A stretch of 64,000 bases of DNA from Streptomyces sp. NRRL B-1140 (GTDB lineage: Bacteria; Actinomycetota; Actinomycetes; Streptomycetales; Streptomycetaceae), in NCBI RefSeq assembly GCF_001280065.1, contig NZ_LGEA01000025.1:186001-250000 (forward strand), read 5' to 3'. A program made the translations under genes and the position numbers. The notes beneath the pieces are model-generated. The model did no database searches and was not told where the DNA came from. It saw only the letters and a list, made by a program, of their open reading frames with translations. Shown piece after piece: positions 17,023 to 27,183 of this stretch (its first letter is position 1; each line of letters opens with the position of its first letter).

Positions 17023-18138
17023 TCACGCCCGTACGGCGTTGCGCTCCCGCGCCTGGTCGCGGGCGTCCCGGCGGAACGCCCACGCCATGTCGGGCTCGAT
17101 CACCCAGCGGAACACCCGCCGCACCGGAGGGGTGCACAGCACGGTCACGAGCAGCGCGGCGACGACCGTCACGAGGACCTCGCCCGGGGGCCGGTGCACC
17201 CACGCCTGTTCGTACCAGCCCCAGAACTTGGAGCCCTGCGCGACGAAGCCGTGCAGCAGGTAGCCGTAGAGCGTGCCCGCGCCCAGCACCGTGAACCACA
17301 TGCGGCGGCCGGGCACCCAGGCGAGGAAGCAGGCGACCAGGACCAGCGAGCAGCCGAACGTCACCAGCGTCATCACCGGCCCGTACCAGGAGGGCGCGGC
17401 CAGTTCCTCCGCGCTGTCACGGTGGTAGAACCAGGCCCCGCTCATCCGTGGCACCGCCCAGTAGGCCACGAGGAGCGCACCGGCGAACACCGGAACGGCG
17501 AGGATCCGCGCCGCACGGCGCCGCACCAGGGTGAAGTGCTCGGGCCGCAGCAGCAGACCGAGCACGAAGTACGGCAGGAACTGCAGGGTGCGCTGCAGGT
17601 CGAGGTCGTTGCCGATGGACGGCGAGAGCGTCGCCAGCATCGCGACGACCAGGGCGACCGGCAGCGGCCACCGCACGCGCTGCCAGATCGGCGTGGTCAG
17701 CCGCCAGACGAACAGGGCGATCAGGAACCAGGTCAGATAGAGGGGGTCCAGCAGGGTCACCGGGCGGCCCGGTTCCTGGTCGGTCCACCGGGTGAACAGG
17801 GTGTACGCCGTCTCGAAGACGACGTACGGCACCACGAGCCCGGTGATCAGGCGCTTGATCCGACCCGGGCTCGCGTCGAAGGAACGCGAGAAATAGCCGG
17901 AGATCACGATGAACGCCGGCATGTGGAAGGCGTACACGACCATGTAGAGCGCGGAGGCCGCCCGGCTGCCGTCCCGCAACGGCTCCCACGCGTGCCCGAT
18001 CGCCACCAGCACGATCGCCAGGTACTTCGCGTTGTCGAAGAACGCGTCCCGGCGGCCGGCCGGCTCGGCCGCGGGCGGTGTCTTCCCTTCCGCCGCTCCG
18101 CCCGGGACCGCGCGGATGCGCAGGGTGTCCTCGCTCAC
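17023..18138 (-). CDS. Membrane acyltransferase, fucose 4-O-acetylase type
   Basis: 371 aa with about ten membrane segments. After a cytosolic N-terminus it has RRDAFFDNAKYLAIVLVAIG and HAWEPLRDG, then FHMPAFIVISGYFSRSF, the pattern of the acyltransferase-3/fucose-4-O-acetylase group (H in VAIGHAW as likely catalytic base). Such enzymes O-acetylate sugars or cell-surface glycans at the membrane. GTG 18138 is preferred to the longer frame because of GGGAGGC just upstream. It sits in the polysaccharide island between the LacI regulator and the mannanase; its acceptor is unknown. Confidence 0.8.
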   Translation of the reverse strand: MSEDTLRIRAVPGGAAEGKTPPAAEPAGRRDAFFDNAKYLAIVLVAIGHAWEPLRDGSRAASALYMVVYAFHMPAFIVISGYFSRSFDASPGRIKRLITGLVVPYVVFETAYTLFTRWTDQEPGRPVTLLDPLYLTWFLIALFVWRLTTPIWQRVRWPLPVALVVAMLATLSPSIGNDLDLQRTLQFLPYFVLGLLLRPEHFTLVRRRAARILAVPVFAGALLVAYWAVPRMSGAWFYHRDSAEELAAPSWYGPVMTLVTFGCSLVLVACFLAWVPGRRMWFTVLGAGTLYGYLLHGFVAQGSKFWGWYEQAWVHRPPGEVLVTVVAALLVTVLCTPPVRRVFRWVIEPDMAWAFRRDARDQARERNAVRA

Positions 18139-18295
18139 CACGCCTCCCGCGAGGCGAGCGGGGAACCCGGACGGGCGTAGACGCGTCTTGCCGGAGATAC
18201 GGCGATGGGGTGCCGGTGCGACATCCCCGCCGCCTGACCACTGCGGAACGACGTAAACCGCTTTCCGTGGTGCTGTAGCACGGATCACATCGAAT

Positions 18296-18331
18296 GCGGT
18301 GCCGCCGGGCCGGGGGCCGCGGCGGCACCGC
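18296..18331 (-). terminator. Terminator hairpin of the mannanase gene
   Basis: GCGGTGCCGCC (18296-18306) pairs perfectly with GGCGGCACCGC (18321-18331) around a 14-nt loop, 15 bp beyond the mannanase stop on the minus strand. Confidence 0.75.
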
Positions 18332-18345
18332 CGCACGGGGCACGG

Positions 18346-19977
18346 TCAGCTCACGGAGCAGTCGGCACCGTTCAGGGCGAAGGCCGTCGGGCTGGGGTTG
18401 GCCGTCGACCGGGAGGCCGTGAAGCCGAGGGTGACCGACCCCGACGCGGGGATCGTCGCGGTGTACGAGGCGGCCGCCACGCTCACCGCGGAGCCGCTCT
18501 GGGTCGCCGTACCGCCCCAGAGGCTGGTGATGCGCTGGCTGTCCGGGAAGGTCCAGCGCAGCGTCCAGCCGTTGATCGCCGACGAGCCCGTGTTGCGGAG
18601 GACGATCTCGCCCTGGAATCCGCCGGGCCAGCTGCCCGTCACCCGATAGCCGACACCGCAGGCCGACGGTGAGCCGCCGGACGGGGTCGTGACCGTCACC
18701 GTGGCCGAGCGGGGCGAGCGGTTGCCGGCGGCGTCGCGGGCGTAGACGGCGAAGGTGTGGGAGGTCGCGGGGGACAGGCCGGTGAGGGTGGCGGTGGTCT
18801 TCGTGGTGCTGGTGACGGCCGACTCGGAGCCGCCGCTGATCCGCACGACGTCGTAGCCGGTGACGCCCGTCGCGTCGGACGCGGCGGCCCAGGACAGCGT
18901 GGCGGACGAGGAGGTCACACCGGAGGCGGTGGGGGCGCCGGGGGCCGTCGGGGGAGTGGTGTCGCCGCCGCCGGAGCCGTAGATCGCGGCCTCCTTGGCG
19001 GTGGCGGCGATGCCGTTGGCGCCGTTGAACAGGCGCTGCCCCCACGAGGTGAGCTGGTCCGGGTCGAAGTTCGTCACCAGGTCCAGGTACTCGACGCCGC
19101 CGCCGTTGCCGCTCCAGGACCAGCCGAGGTAGCCGAGGCGGAGCTGCTGGGCCACCGCCAGAATGGTGTCCTCGTCGGGGTTGCCGTCCGAGTGGTCGTG
19201 GCCGAACTCGCCGATGACGATGGGCAGCTTGGCCGTGACGAACCGGTTCAGGTAGTCGGTGATCTCGGCGGCCGTGTCGAAGACGCCGTACATGTGGACC
19301 GAGAAGACGGTGTTGGCGTCGGGGTCGGCGGCGAAGACCGAGGCGGCGTTGTCACGCATCGTGAACGCCCAGTCCTGACCCCAGTTGGGCGCGTCGACCA
19401 TGATCGTGTGGTCGAACCCGGCAGTGCGGAGCTTTCGGATCGCGGCCTTGGTGTCGGCCGTCCACGCCGCCCAACCGATGTTGCCGTGCGGCTCGTTGCC
19501 GATGTTGACGATGACGTAGTCCTCCTGGCCGGCCAGCGCGCTCTTCACGTCGATCCAGTAGTCGGCGGCCCGGGAGAGCGAGACGGCTCCGCTCTGCTCG
19601 CCGTAACCCGTGGTGTCGTGCACCTCCAGGACGCAGATCAGCCGGTTCTGCTTGCACTGGGAGACCACGTTGGCCACGTCGGCGGCGTCGTTGCGGGTCC
19701 AGCGGTCGCCGCTGGAGAGGACCACGCGCACGGTGTTGGCGCCCTTGGCCTTGATGTGGGCGAGGGAGCTGATGCGGTCCGGATACCAGGTGTGGGCGTG
19801 GTTGACGCCCCGCATCACGAAGTCGTTCCCGCCGGCCTCCAGCAGCCGGCCGTTCTGCACCCGGAAGCCGGTGGGCGCGGCCTGGGCCGGCGGGGTGAGA
19901 GCGAGGAAGGACAGCAAGAGGGCGATCAGGGCGGCGGCCACGGTGGCCGGGCGTGGAGCGGTGGGGCGGAGTCTCAT
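18346..19977 (-). CDS. Secreted GH5 endo-beta-1,4-mannanase with FN3 and CBM2
   Basis: 543 aa. Signal peptide (VAAALIALLLSFLALTPPAQA). The GH5 domain (about 35-330) closely matches Streptomyces GH5_8 mannanases: FVMRGVNHAHTWYPDRISSL, KGANTVRVVLSSGDRW, acid/base Glu in IVNIGNEPHGN, nucleophile Glu in IVIGEFGHDHSDG, and YLGWSWSGNGGGVEYLDL. An FN3 linker (about 345-430, PPTAPGAPTASGVTSSSATL) and a C-terminal family 2 carbohydrate-binding module (GYRVTGSWPGGFQGEIVLRN) follow. It hydrolyses mannan outside the cell. GGAG precedes ATG 19977, and an inverted repeat CGAGTG-A-CACTCG lies 22 bp further up. Confidence 0.93.
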   Translation of the reverse strand: MRLRPTAPRPATVAAALIALLLSFLALTPPAQAAPTGFRVQNGRLLEAGGNDFVMRGVNHAHTWYPDRISSLAHIKAKGANTVRVVLSSGDRWTRNDAADVANVVSQCKQNRLICVLEVHDTTGYGEQSGAVSLSRAADYWIDVKSALAGQEDYVIVNIGNEPHGNIGWAAWTADTKAAIRKLRTAGFDHTIMVDAPNWGQDWAFTMRDNAASVFAADPDANTVFSVHMYGVFDTAAEITDYLNRFVTAKLPIVIGEFGHDHSDGNPDEDTILAVAQQLRLGYLGWSWSGNGGGVEYLDLVTNFDPDQLTSWGQRLFNGANGIAATAKEAAIYGSGGGDTTPPTAPGAPTASGVTSSSATLSWAAASDATGVTGYDVVRISGGSESAVTSTTKTTATLTGLSPATSHTFAVYARDAAGNRSPRSATVTVTTPSGGSPSACGVGYRVTGSWPGGFQGEIVLRNTGSSAINGWTLRWTFPDSQRITSLWGGTATQSGSAVSVAAASYTATIPASGSVTLGFTASRSTANPSPTAFALNGADCSVS

Positions 19978-19998
19978 GACGGCTCCAGGAGTGGGGGT

Positions 19999-20011
19999 CG
20001 AGTGACACTCG
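19999..20011. promoter_or_regulatory. Inverted repeat upstream of mannanase
   Basis: CGAGTG-A-CACTCG, a perfect 6-bp inverted repeat with a 1-bp centre, located 22 bp before the mannanase start. Candidate operator of an unidentified regulator. Confidence 0.4.
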
Positions 20012-20227
20012 TTGTCGGTCGCGCTGTCGTGCTGAACGGGGCCGGCTGTCGGGTACGGGTGCGGTGCGGTGAAGTCGGTACGTGTCGGTGCCGTGCGGGA
20101 CGGACCGGTGGGGACGGCCGGGTTCGGCTGAGTCCGGTACGGGTGGGCCGGTTCGGGTGTGTACGGTCCGGGTGAGTGGGCCGGGTTGGATGTGCCGTGC
20201 CGGGCGCTTCCGGCCCGGCACGGCCGT
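20012..20227. other. Low-complexity G/T-rich spacer
   Basis: On the plus strand this stretch is poor in A and dominated by GGT/CGG/GGTACGGGTG-type words (GGTACGGGTG at about 20053 and 20139). No gene is supported. Together with 19978-19998 it forms the 250-bp upstream region of the mannanase and the 3' side of the broken esterase gene. Confidence 0.5.
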
Positions 20228-21326
20228 TCAGCCGGTGGATGCCCTCCCTGCGCAGGTGACGCTCGCCGCCGGGGAGCCGGCCGCTGCCGGGGCGGTGGCG
20301 ACGAAGCCGAACGCGGCGCTCGCGCCGGGCGCGAGGGCGCCGTCCCACGCCGCGTCGGTGACGGTGGCCGTGCCGTCGGCGGCCGTCGTGAGGGAGCCGT
20401 TCCACAGCTGGGTCAGACGCGCGCCGCCCGCCGGTACGACGGTCGCGGTCCAGCCCGGGACGGCGGAGCCCGACGTGTTCGTCACCGTCACCTCGCCCTG
20501 GTAGCCGCCCTGCCAGGAGGCGACGGCCCGGAAACGCGCGGTGCACGCGCCAGGCTCCCCGCCCGGCCCTCCCGGTTCCTGCGGGACGCCGGCGTCGAGG
20601 GCCGCCGCCAGGGCCGGGAGCCAGCGGGCTGCGATCTTGGCGTCGCCCGAGGCGTTGGGGTGCACACCGTCGTAGGTGCCGCCGGCCGTGCTGAAGTCGG
20701 TCCCCTGGTCGACCACGCTGACGGGCGAGCGCTCGGTGCCGGTCGCCCGGGCCCAGCCGGGAATGCGTGCGTCGAGGTCGACGACGCGCTGGGCGCAGGT
20801 CGCGCAGGAACTGGGTTGCATGGGGATCAGCTGTGCCACCAGGATCCGCATGTCCGGGTTCGAGGCCCTCATCTGCGCCATGAGCTTGGTGTAGGCGGCG
20901 AGGATGCGGTCGGGGGCGATGCTGCTCCAGACCGTTCGTGCCGAAGTGCATGACAACGATGTCCGGGCGCGTCGAGGACAACCGGCCGGGCAACGGGTTC
21001 TGGTCCGCCACGGTGGTGAACAGCTCGCCTCCGTGCCCCTCGTTGTCCCCGTCGTGCGCCTGTCCGCAGCCCTGCGGGGGGAGGGTGCCGACGAAGTCGA
21101 CGTCCGTGTACCCGCCGGCGGCCAGCCGGTTCCAGAGTACGGCCCGCCGGCAGCCCGGGGAGCCGGTGATCGAGTCGCCGAGCGGCATGACGCGGACGGG
21201 GACCGCCGCGGGCGCGGCTGACGCACGGGACGCGGACGTCATGCCGAGAGGGAGGAGCAGGGCGGCCGGCAGGCCGAGGACGGACATGACCCGTAAGTGC
21301 GGGGGCGGGTGGAGGGTTCCGCGCAT
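20228..21326 (-). pseudogene. SGNH/GDSL esterase with CBM2, interrupted by a frameshift
   Basis: Starting at ATG 21326 (GGAAGGG site) the frame codes a signal peptide, VRVMPLGDSITG (catalytic Ser block) and DIVVMHFGTN, then loses similarity. Homology resumes in another frame with VWSSIAPDRILAAYTKLMAQ, the Asp/His block DGVHPNASGDAK and a C-terminal CBM2 (ASWQGGYQGEVTVTNTSGSA) ending at 20228. The expected protein reads FGTNDVWSSIA; two bases are missing (or one is extra) near 20930-20937. It would be a secreted polysaccharide esterase or lipase-like hydrolase bound to cellulose. Either a real pseudogene or a sequence error. A CebR box lies upstream. Confidence 0.8.
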
Positions 21327-21346
21327 GATGGTCCCTTCCCTGGAGG

Positions 21347-21360
21347 TGGGAGCGCTCCCA
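21347..21360. promoter_or_regulatory. CebR box TGGGAGCGCTCCCA
   Basis: This is a perfect 14-bp palindrome identical to the published operator of CebR, the cellobiose-responsive LacI-family repressor of Streptomyces. It is 21 bp upstream of the SGNH-CBM2 gene start and predicts induction by cello-oligosaccharides. The cebR gene itself is not in this window. Confidence 0.88.
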
Positions 21361-21567
21361 GCACATCAAGCCATTGTTGTCATTGACGCGTCAAGAGGTC
21401 TGAGGGTGGGAAGGTGCGGACCGATCGCCGCTGCTCACCTCCCCCCGCCTCCTGCCGTGGCCGCGCCGCATGCTGCACCCCTTCCGAGATCGCAGGGATA
21501 TTTGCCGGGCCATGAGGCATTCATGACCGGATGCCCAGAGAGACGAGTCCATGATGGTCGGCGTCGG

Positions 21568-21586
21568 TAAGGCATGCCTTGGCTAA
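21568..21586. promoter_or_regulatory. Putative DmdR/IdeR iron box upstream of efeUO
   Basis: The 19-bp TAAGGCATGCCTTGGCTAA fits the DtxR-family consensus (TWAGG....CCTWA-like, ends TAA) at roughly two thirds of positions and contains a perfect palindrome AAGGCATGCCTT (21569-21580). It is 45 bp before the EfeU start, consistent with iron repression. Confidence 0.6.
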
Positions 21587-21631
21587 CTCGCTGTGCGGGG
21601 GCCGGGCGTTGGGCCGGGAGGGCCGCGCTAC

Positions 21632-23677
21632 ATGTGGGACGACTCGTTTCCGAGCTTTCTGATCGGGCTGAGGGAGGGGCTGGAAGCGGGGCTCGTCGTC
21701 TCCGTGCTGGTCGCCACCCTCGTGCGGGCCGGGGCCAGGTCGCGGCTGGCGCAGGTGTGGACCGGGGTGCTGGCCGCGATCGCCCTGTCGATGAGTTTCG
21801 GCGCGGTGCTGACCTTCACCGCCGCCTCCCTCTCCACCCCGGCTCAGGAAGCCTTCGGCGGAGCCCTGAGCATCGTCGCCGTCGCCTTCGTCACCGCGAT
21901 GGTGTTCTGGATGCGGCGGTCCGCCCGCGGCCTCGCCAGTGAGATCCGGGAGAAGGTCACCGAGGCGCTGACCATGGGCGCCGGAGTCCTGATCCTCACG
22001 TCCTTCCTCGCCGTGGGCCGCGAGGGACTGGAGACCGCCCTGTTCCTGTGGACCACCGCACGCGCCGCCGACGAATCGGCGGGACCGCTCGCCGGAGCGG
22101 GCGTGGGGCTCGCCCTCGCGGCCCTCCTGTGCTGGGGGCTCTACCGCCGGGTACTGCGCATCGACCTCACCCGCTTCTTCACCGTCACCGGGGCGGTGCT
22201 CGTCGTCATCGCCGCGGGCGTCCTCGGCTACGGGCTGCGCGACCTCCAGGAGGGCGGGGTCCTGCCCGGCGGGGCGGCGTTCGCCTTCGACCTGAGCGGC
22301 AGTGTCGACGCCGGCTCCTGGTACAGCACCCTCCTTCAGGGCGTTCTCAACCTGACTCCGGCCATGACCTGGCTCCAGGTGGCCGGGTACGTCGGCTATC
22401 TCGCCGTGGTGATGCCGCTGTTCGTCAGGGGCGTGCGCGGAGTACCGGGAACTCGTCGGACCGGCCCGGCACTTTCGCCCGCGGACTCGCGGCCCGACCC
22501 CACCGCCGGCCGCGCGGCACGGCGCCACCGCCTGCTCCTGCCCCTCGCCGTCGTCGCCGTCCCCGCCGTCCTGGCCGCTCTCGTCGTGGCCCTGGCTCAC
22601 CCCAAGCCCGCCGCCGGTCAGACCGTCGCCGTCTCCGAGACGGACTGCGGCCAGGGCTTCACGGCACCGAAGCCGGGGCGGCAGGACTTCCGGATGCACA
22701 ACACGGGGAACCAGACGTCCGAGGTGTACCTGATCGACCCGGCCTCGAACGCGGTCTACGGAGAGGTCGAAGGCCTGGCCCCCGGCACCACCCGGGACCT
22801 CGTCGCCACCGTGGCGGGCGGCACCTACGCCTGGCGTTGCGTGCCCGCCGACGGCGGAGCGGTCACCTCGCAGGCGGTCCGGGTCACCGGAGCCGCCGGT
22901 GCCCACGCCGTCCTCCCCGTCAGCGAACGGGACCTCACCGCACCGCTCACGGCATACAAGGCGTACGTGAACCGGGGCCTGTCGACGCTCGTCGCCCAGA
23001 CCCGGCGGCTCGGCGACGACATCCGGGCCGGGCACCTGGACACCGCCCGCGCCGACTGGCTGACCGCCCACCGCACCTATGCCTCCCTCGGTGCCGCCTA
23101 CGGCACCTTCGAGGACTTCGACCAGAAGATCAACGGTCGGCCCGACGGGCTGCCGGGCGGCGTGCACGACCCGGGCTTCACCGGTTTCCACCGGATCGAG
23201 TACGGGCTGTGGCACGGTCAGTCCGCCGCGGAACTGAAGGGCCCGGCACAGCAGTTGGCCGATAATGCCGCCGGACTGCGGAAGGCCTTCCCGCATCAGG
23301 ACTTCGACCCCGCCGACCTTCCCCTGCGCGCCCACGAGATCCTGGAGAACACCCTCCAGTTCGAGCTGACCGGCGACACCGACCAGGGCAGCGGAACCGG
23401 GCTGGCCACCGCCGACGCCAACCTCGCCGGCACCCGCGAACTGCTCACCGTGCTCCGGCCGTTGCTCACCCCGCGTGCCCCGCGGCTGCTGCCCACCGTC
23501 GACGCGGACCTCACCCGCCTGCAGCGCCTGCTCGACTCGGAACACCACGGGGGCCGCTGGACCCCCGTCGACCGGCTCGACCCGGAGGTGAAGGCCCGGA
23601 TCGACGGGGCCACGGGGCAACTCCTGGAAGACCTCTCCCCGGTGCCGGACCTGCTGGAGATCAGGAAGTCCGCATGA
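21632..23677 (+). CDS. efeU: EfeU-EfeO fusion: FTR1-type iron permease fused to M75 cupredoxin-peptidase domain
   Basis: 681 aa. Residues 1-275 form the FTR1/EfeU permease with two REGLE motifs (R14-E18 in [10 protein letters not shown]130-E134 in [10 protein letters not shown]) and seven membrane segments. After a linker and one more helix ([20 protein letters not shown]) comes an EfeO region: a cupredoxin-like domain ([23 protein letters not shown]) and an M75/imelysin domain with its HXXE motif in [11 protein letters not shown]. The usual efeU and efeO are separate; here they are one chain. ATG 21632 follows GGGAGG. It overlaps efeB by ATGA. Imports ferrous or ferric iron at acid pH or low iron. 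Confidence 0.92.
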   Translation: MWDDSFPSFLIGLREGLEAGLVVSVLVATLVRAGARSRLAQVWTGVLAAIALSMSFGAVLTFTAASLSTPAQEAFGGALSIVAVAFVTAMVFWMRRSARGLASEIREKVTEALTMGAGVLILTSFLAVGREGLETALFLWTTARAADESAGPLAGAGVGLALAALLCWGLYRRVLRIDLTRFFTVTGAVLVVIAAGVLGYGLRDLQEGGVLPGGAAFAFDLSGSVDAGSWYSTLLQGVLNLTPAMTWLQVAGYVGYLAVVMPLFVRGVRGVPGTRRTGPALSPADSRPDPTAGRAARRHRLLLPLAVVAVPAVLAALVVALAHPKPAAGQTVAVSETDCGQGFTAPKPGRQDFRMHNTGNQTSEVYLIDPASNAVYGEVEGLAPGTTRDLVATVAGGTYAWRCVPADGGAVTSQAVRVTGAAGAHAVLPVSERDLTAPLTAYKAYVNRGLSTLVAQTRRLGDDIRAGHLDTARADWLTAHRTYASLGAAYGTFEDFDQKINGRPDGLPGGVHDPGFTGFHRIEYGLWHGQSAAELKGPAQQLADNAAGLRKAFPHQDFDPADLPLRAHEILENTLQFELTGDTDQGSGTGLATADANLAGTRELLTVLRPLLTPRAPRLLPTVDADLTRLQRLLDSEHHGGRWTPVDRLDPEVKARIDGATGQLLEDLSPVPDLLEIRKSA

Positions 23678-24999
23678 GCGCCGAACGACGACACCACCCC
23701 GCAGCAGACCCCGAAGGGAACACCCCCATGCCGTCCCCCGACAACCCGCCGACGGGCTGCCCCGCCCACGCCGGCCGCCGCTCCTTCGTGAAGACGGCCC
23801 TCGGCGCCGGAGCCGCCGGAGCGGTCCTGGCCGGGGGAGCGCTCGCGCTCGCCGAGAGCGGCGGCACAGCCCGGGCGGCCGGACAGCAGAGCGCCGGTCC
23901 GGTGCCCTTCCACGGAATCCATCAGGCCGGGATCCTCACCCCCGCTCCACCGGCCGCCGCCTTCGTCTCCTTCGACGTCATCGCCGACCGCCGTGCCGAA
24001 CTGGCCGACGTGCTGAAGACCCTCACCGACCGGGCCCGCTTCCTCACCTCCGGCGGCACGCCGGCGGACCTCGGCGTCGGCGCCCCGCCCTCGGACAACG
24101 GCATCCTCGGGCCCGTCGTACCGGCCGACGCGCTCACCGTCACCGTGGGGGTCGGGGCCTCCCTCTTCGACGACCGCTACGGACTCACCCCGGCCAAACC
24201 GCACCGGCTGACACCCATGCGGACCTTCCCCAACGACAACCTCGACCCCGCCGAATGCCACGGTGACCTGTCCTTGCAGATCTGCGCCGCCCGCCAGGAC
24301 ACCGTGCTGCACGCGCTGCGCGACATCGCCAAGCACACGCGCGGCGCGCTGCAGATCCGGTGGCGCGTCGACGGCTTCCAGAACGTGCCCCGGCCCAGCG
24401 GTGCCCAGCGCAACCTGCTGGGCTTCAAGGACGGCATCGCCAACCCGGACGTCGTGTCGGCCCGTGAAATGGACCACCTGGTGTGGGTCGGCGACGGACA
24501 GGGCGAGCCCGCGTGGACGGCCGGAGGCAGCTATCAGGTCGTACGGATCATCCGGATGCTCGTCGAGTTCTGGGACCGGGTCTCGCTGTCCGAGCAGGAG
24601 CTGATGTTCGGCCGTCGCAAGGACACCGGCGCTCCGCTGGACGGCGCCCGGGAGACGGATAGCCCGAACTACGCGGCGGACCCGCACGGCACGGCGATCC
24701 CGCTCGACGCACACATCCGGCTCGCCAATCCACGCACCCCGAAGACCGACAACTCCCGTATCCTCCGCCGGGGTTACAACTACGACCGGGGCGTCGACAG
24801 CGTCGGCAACCTCGACATGGGACTGGTCTTCTGCTGCTACCAGCAGGACGTGCGCCGTCAGTTCGAAGCCACCCAGACCCGGCTGATCGACGAACCCCTC
24901 GTCGACTACATCTCACCGACCGGCGGCGGCTACTTCTTCGCCCTGCCCGGGGTGCGGGACTCCTCCGACTGGCTGGGCAGAGGTCTGCTCTCCGCCTGA
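23674..24999 (+). CDS. efeB: EfeB, Tat-exported Dyp-type heme peroxidase
   Basis: 441 aa. A twin-arginine signal [20 protein letters not shown] lies at about 35-54. The Dyp-peroxidase fold shows the heme-pocket motif GFKDGIANP (GxxDG), a proximal His region and C-terminal [20 protein letters not shown], characteristic of EfeB. It oxidises or handles iron (or heme) at the cell surface for EfeUO. Start 23674 overlaps the efeUO stop (ATGA) and suggests coupling; an alternative ATG at 23728 with GAAGGG upstream would still keep the signal peptide. Confidence 0.93.
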   Translation: MSAERRHHPAADPEGNTPMPSPDNPPTGCPAHAGRRSFVKTALGAGAAGAVLAGGALALAESGGTARAAGQQSAGPVPFHGIHQAGILTPAPPAAAFVSFDVIADRRAELADVLKTLTDRARFLTSGGTPADLGVGAPPSDNGILGPVVPADALTVTVGVGASLFDDRYGLTPAKPHRLTPMRTFPNDNLDPAECHGDLSLQICAARQDTVLHALRDIAKHTRGALQIRWRVDGFQNVPRPSGAQRNLLGFKDGIANPDVVSAREMDHLVWVGDGQGEPAWTAGGSYQVVRIIRMLVEFWDRVSLSEQELMFGRRKDTGAPLDGARETDSPNYAADPHGTAIPLDAHIRLANPRTPKTDNSRILRRGYNYDRGVDSVGNLDMGLVFCCYQQDVRRQFEATQTRLIDEPLVDYISPTGGGYFFALPGVRDSSDWLGRGLLSA

Positions 25000-25106
25000 C
25001 GCGACGACCGGGCCGTACGCGGCCCGTGGAGAGAACGGCGACCCGCACGCGCGATGTTCAGGAACACGCGTACGGGCCGCCGCGACCGGTTGGGGGGGAC
25101 AGACCC

Positions 25107-25142
25107 GCCGTCACGGCCCCCCGGGACGGGCGCCGTGACGGC
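25107..25142. terminator. Bidirectional terminator between efeB and tctA
   Basis: GCCGTCACGG (25107-25116) and CCGTGACGGC (25133-25142) form a perfect 10-bp stem with a 16-nt loop between the convergent efeB and tctA genes, just after the tctA stop. Confidence 0.7.
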
Positions 25143-25148
25143 CGGACC

Positions 25149-26642
25149 TCAGGCCTCGGCGCCGCCGCGCGTCACCGCCCTCCGCAGCAGCGGCCACACC
25201 AGCAGCAGCACGATCACCGTGTACACGGTCACCGCGAACGGCGTGTTGACCAGGCCCGTCACACTGCCGTCGCTGATCTGCAGGGCGCGTCGCAACTGCT
25301 GCTCGGCGTTCGGACCGAGGATGACGCCGATCACGGCGGGCAGCACGGGCAGCCCGTAGCGGCGCATACCGAACCCGATCAGGCCGATGATCAGCAGGAT
25401 CACCAGGTCGATGACCTCGCCGCCGACGGCGTACGCGCCGACCGCCGCGAAGAACATGATGCCCGCGTACAGGTACGGCCGCGGGATGCGCAGCAGCTTC
25501 GCCCACACCGGCGCCAGCGGCAGGTTCAGCGCGAGCAGCAGCACCATGCCGACGAACAGGGAGGCGATCAAACCCCACACCAGGTCGGGTTCGCGCTCGA
25601 AGAGGAGCGGGCCGGGCTGGATGCCGTACTGCTGGAAGGCGGCCAGCATCACGGCCGCGACCGCGGTGGTCGGCAGGCCCAGGGTCAGCATCGACACCAG
25701 TGTGCCCGCCGCCGAGGCCGACGCCGCCGACTCGGGACCGGCGACGCCCTCGATGGCGCCCTTGCCCCACTCGTCCTTGTGCTTCGACAGGCGCTTTTCC
25801 GTCACGTACGACAGGAAGGTCGGGATCTCCGCGCCGCCCGCCGGGATCGCGCCGAACGGGAAGCCGATGAACGGGCCGCGCAGCCACGACTTCCAGGTCC
25901 GGCTGACATCCCCGCGCCCCAGCCAGGGACGTCCCACCGGGATCGGCTCGGGCGGCCTGCGCCGCAGGTGCGCCGCCACCCACAGCGCCTCACCGATCGC
26001 GAAGAGCCCGACCGCGACGATCACTACGTCGATGCCGTCGGCCAGTTGCAGCGAACCGAACGTCAGGCGCTGTTGGCCGGTCATCTGGTCCAGGCCCACC
26101 AGACCCAGGGTGAGGCCGATCAGCAGGGAGGCCAGACCGCGAATGCGGGACGAGCCCAGCACCGAGGTCACCGCGATGAAGGCCAGCACCATGATGGCGA
26201 AGTAGTCCGGCGCGCCGATGTCGACGGCGAGTTTCGCGACCGTCGGCGCGAGCGCCACCAGCAGCAGCGTGCCGATCAGGCCGCCCGCGAAGTGCCCGAC
26301 GGCGGCCGCCGCCAGGGCCTGGGCGCCGCGCCCGGACTTGGCCATGGGGTTGCCCTCCATGGCCGCCACTACCGCCGCGCTCTCACCGGGTGTGTTGAGC
26401 AGGATGGAGGTGGTCGAGCCGCCGAACATCGCGCCGTAGTAGATGCCCGCGAACATGATGAACGCGCCGATCGGGTCGAGCCCGTACGTCACCGGCAGCA
26501 GCAGGGCGACCGCCATCGCCGGGCCGATGCCCGGCAGCACGCCGATCGCCGTGCCGAGCAGCACACCGATCACGGCCCACAGGAGATTGATCGGGGTCAG
26601 GGCCGTACCGAAGCCGTCCAAGAGGGAGTTGAAGGCATCCAT
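25149..26642 (-). CDS. tctA: Tripartite tricarboxylate transporter, large permease TctA
   Basis: 497 aa, the usual TctA length, with about eleven to twelve membrane segments. Signatures: [20 protein letters not shown] near the N-terminus, [24 protein letters not shown], and the later repeat [20 protein letters not shown]. It forms the translocation path for tricarboxylates such as citrate, driven by an ion gradient, with TctB and the binding protein TctC. Third gene of tctC-tctB-tctA; a single base separates it from tctB. Confidence 0.95.
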   Translation of the reverse strand: MDAFNSLLDGFGTALTPINLLWAVIGVLLGTAIGVLPGIGPAMAVALLLPVTYGLDPIGAFIMFAGIYYGAMFGGSTTSILLNTPGESAAVVAAMEGNPMAKSGRGAQALAAAAVGHFAGGLIGTLLLVALAPTVAKLAVDIGAPDYFAIMVLAFIAVTSVLGSSRIRGLASLLIGLTLGLVGLDQMTGQQRLTFGSLQLADGIDVVIVAVGLFAIGEALWVAAHLRRRPPEPIPVGRPWLGRGDVSRTWKSWLRGPFIGFPFGAIPAGGAEIPTFLSYVTEKRLSKHKDEWGKGAIEGVAGPESAASASAAGTLVSMLTLGLPTTAVAAVMLAAFQQYGIQPGPLLFEREPDLVWGLIASLFVGMVLLLALNLPLAPVWAKLLRIPRPYLYAGIMFFAAVGAYAVGGEVIDLVILLIIGLIGFGMRRYGLPVLPAVIGVILGPNAEQQLRRALQISDGSVTGLVNTPFAVTVYTVIVLLLVWPLLRRAVTRGGAEA

Positions 26643-26643
26643 G

Positions 26644-27183
26644 TCACAGCACTCCCATCAGCGGACCGCCGGGCAGGGGCACTCCGAGCAGGTTGTTGAA
26701 GACGGTGTAGGTGACGAGGGAGAGCCCGGCGGCGATGAGCGGGTCGCGGTCGGTCCGGCGGCTGCCGAGTGCGAATGCCGCGCCCCAGAACAACAACGCG
26801 CCGGCGATGGGGAAGCCGAGCGGCTCGATCAGGACGGCCGCAGCGAGGAACACCCCGGCGAGCAGCAGCACCGTGCGCCAGTCGGCGGGCTCGGACAGGT
26901 CGACGTCCTCACCGCCCTCGGCCTGGCCCCGGCCGCCCCGCAGCACGTCCACGGCGAGCAGCGCGGCGATGACCAGCAGAGCGGCGCCGACCACGACCGG
27001 CACGGTCCTCGGGCCGACCGGGCCACGCTGCGCGATGTCCACGTCCATGGTGAGCGCGTCGGTCAGCACGAGGACGCCCAGCGCCAGCAGCAGCGCGCAC
27101 ACACCGAGTTCGGAGTGCTCCCGCAGCCACGAGCGCCGCTCGCCGCCGGTCTGCGCGGTGGGTATGTCGGTCTGCGTCGTCAC
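26644..27183 (-). CDS. tctB: Tripartite tricarboxylate transporter, small membrane subunit TctB
   Basis: 179 aa with four membrane segments ([80 protein letters not shown]) matching the TctB family, including [20 protein letters not shown] in the third region. GTG 27183 overlaps the tctC stop by four bases (GTGA), so the genes are translationally coupled. Confidence 0.92.
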   Translation of the reverse strand: MTTQTDIPTAQTGGERRSWLREHSELGVCALLLALGVLVLTDALTMDVDIAQRGPVGPRTVPVVVGAALLVIAALLAVDVLRGGRGQAEGGEDVDLSEPADWRTVLLLAGVFLAAAVLIEPLGFPIAGALLFWGAAFALGSRRTDRDPLIAAGLSLVTYTVFNNLLGVPLPGGPLMGVL

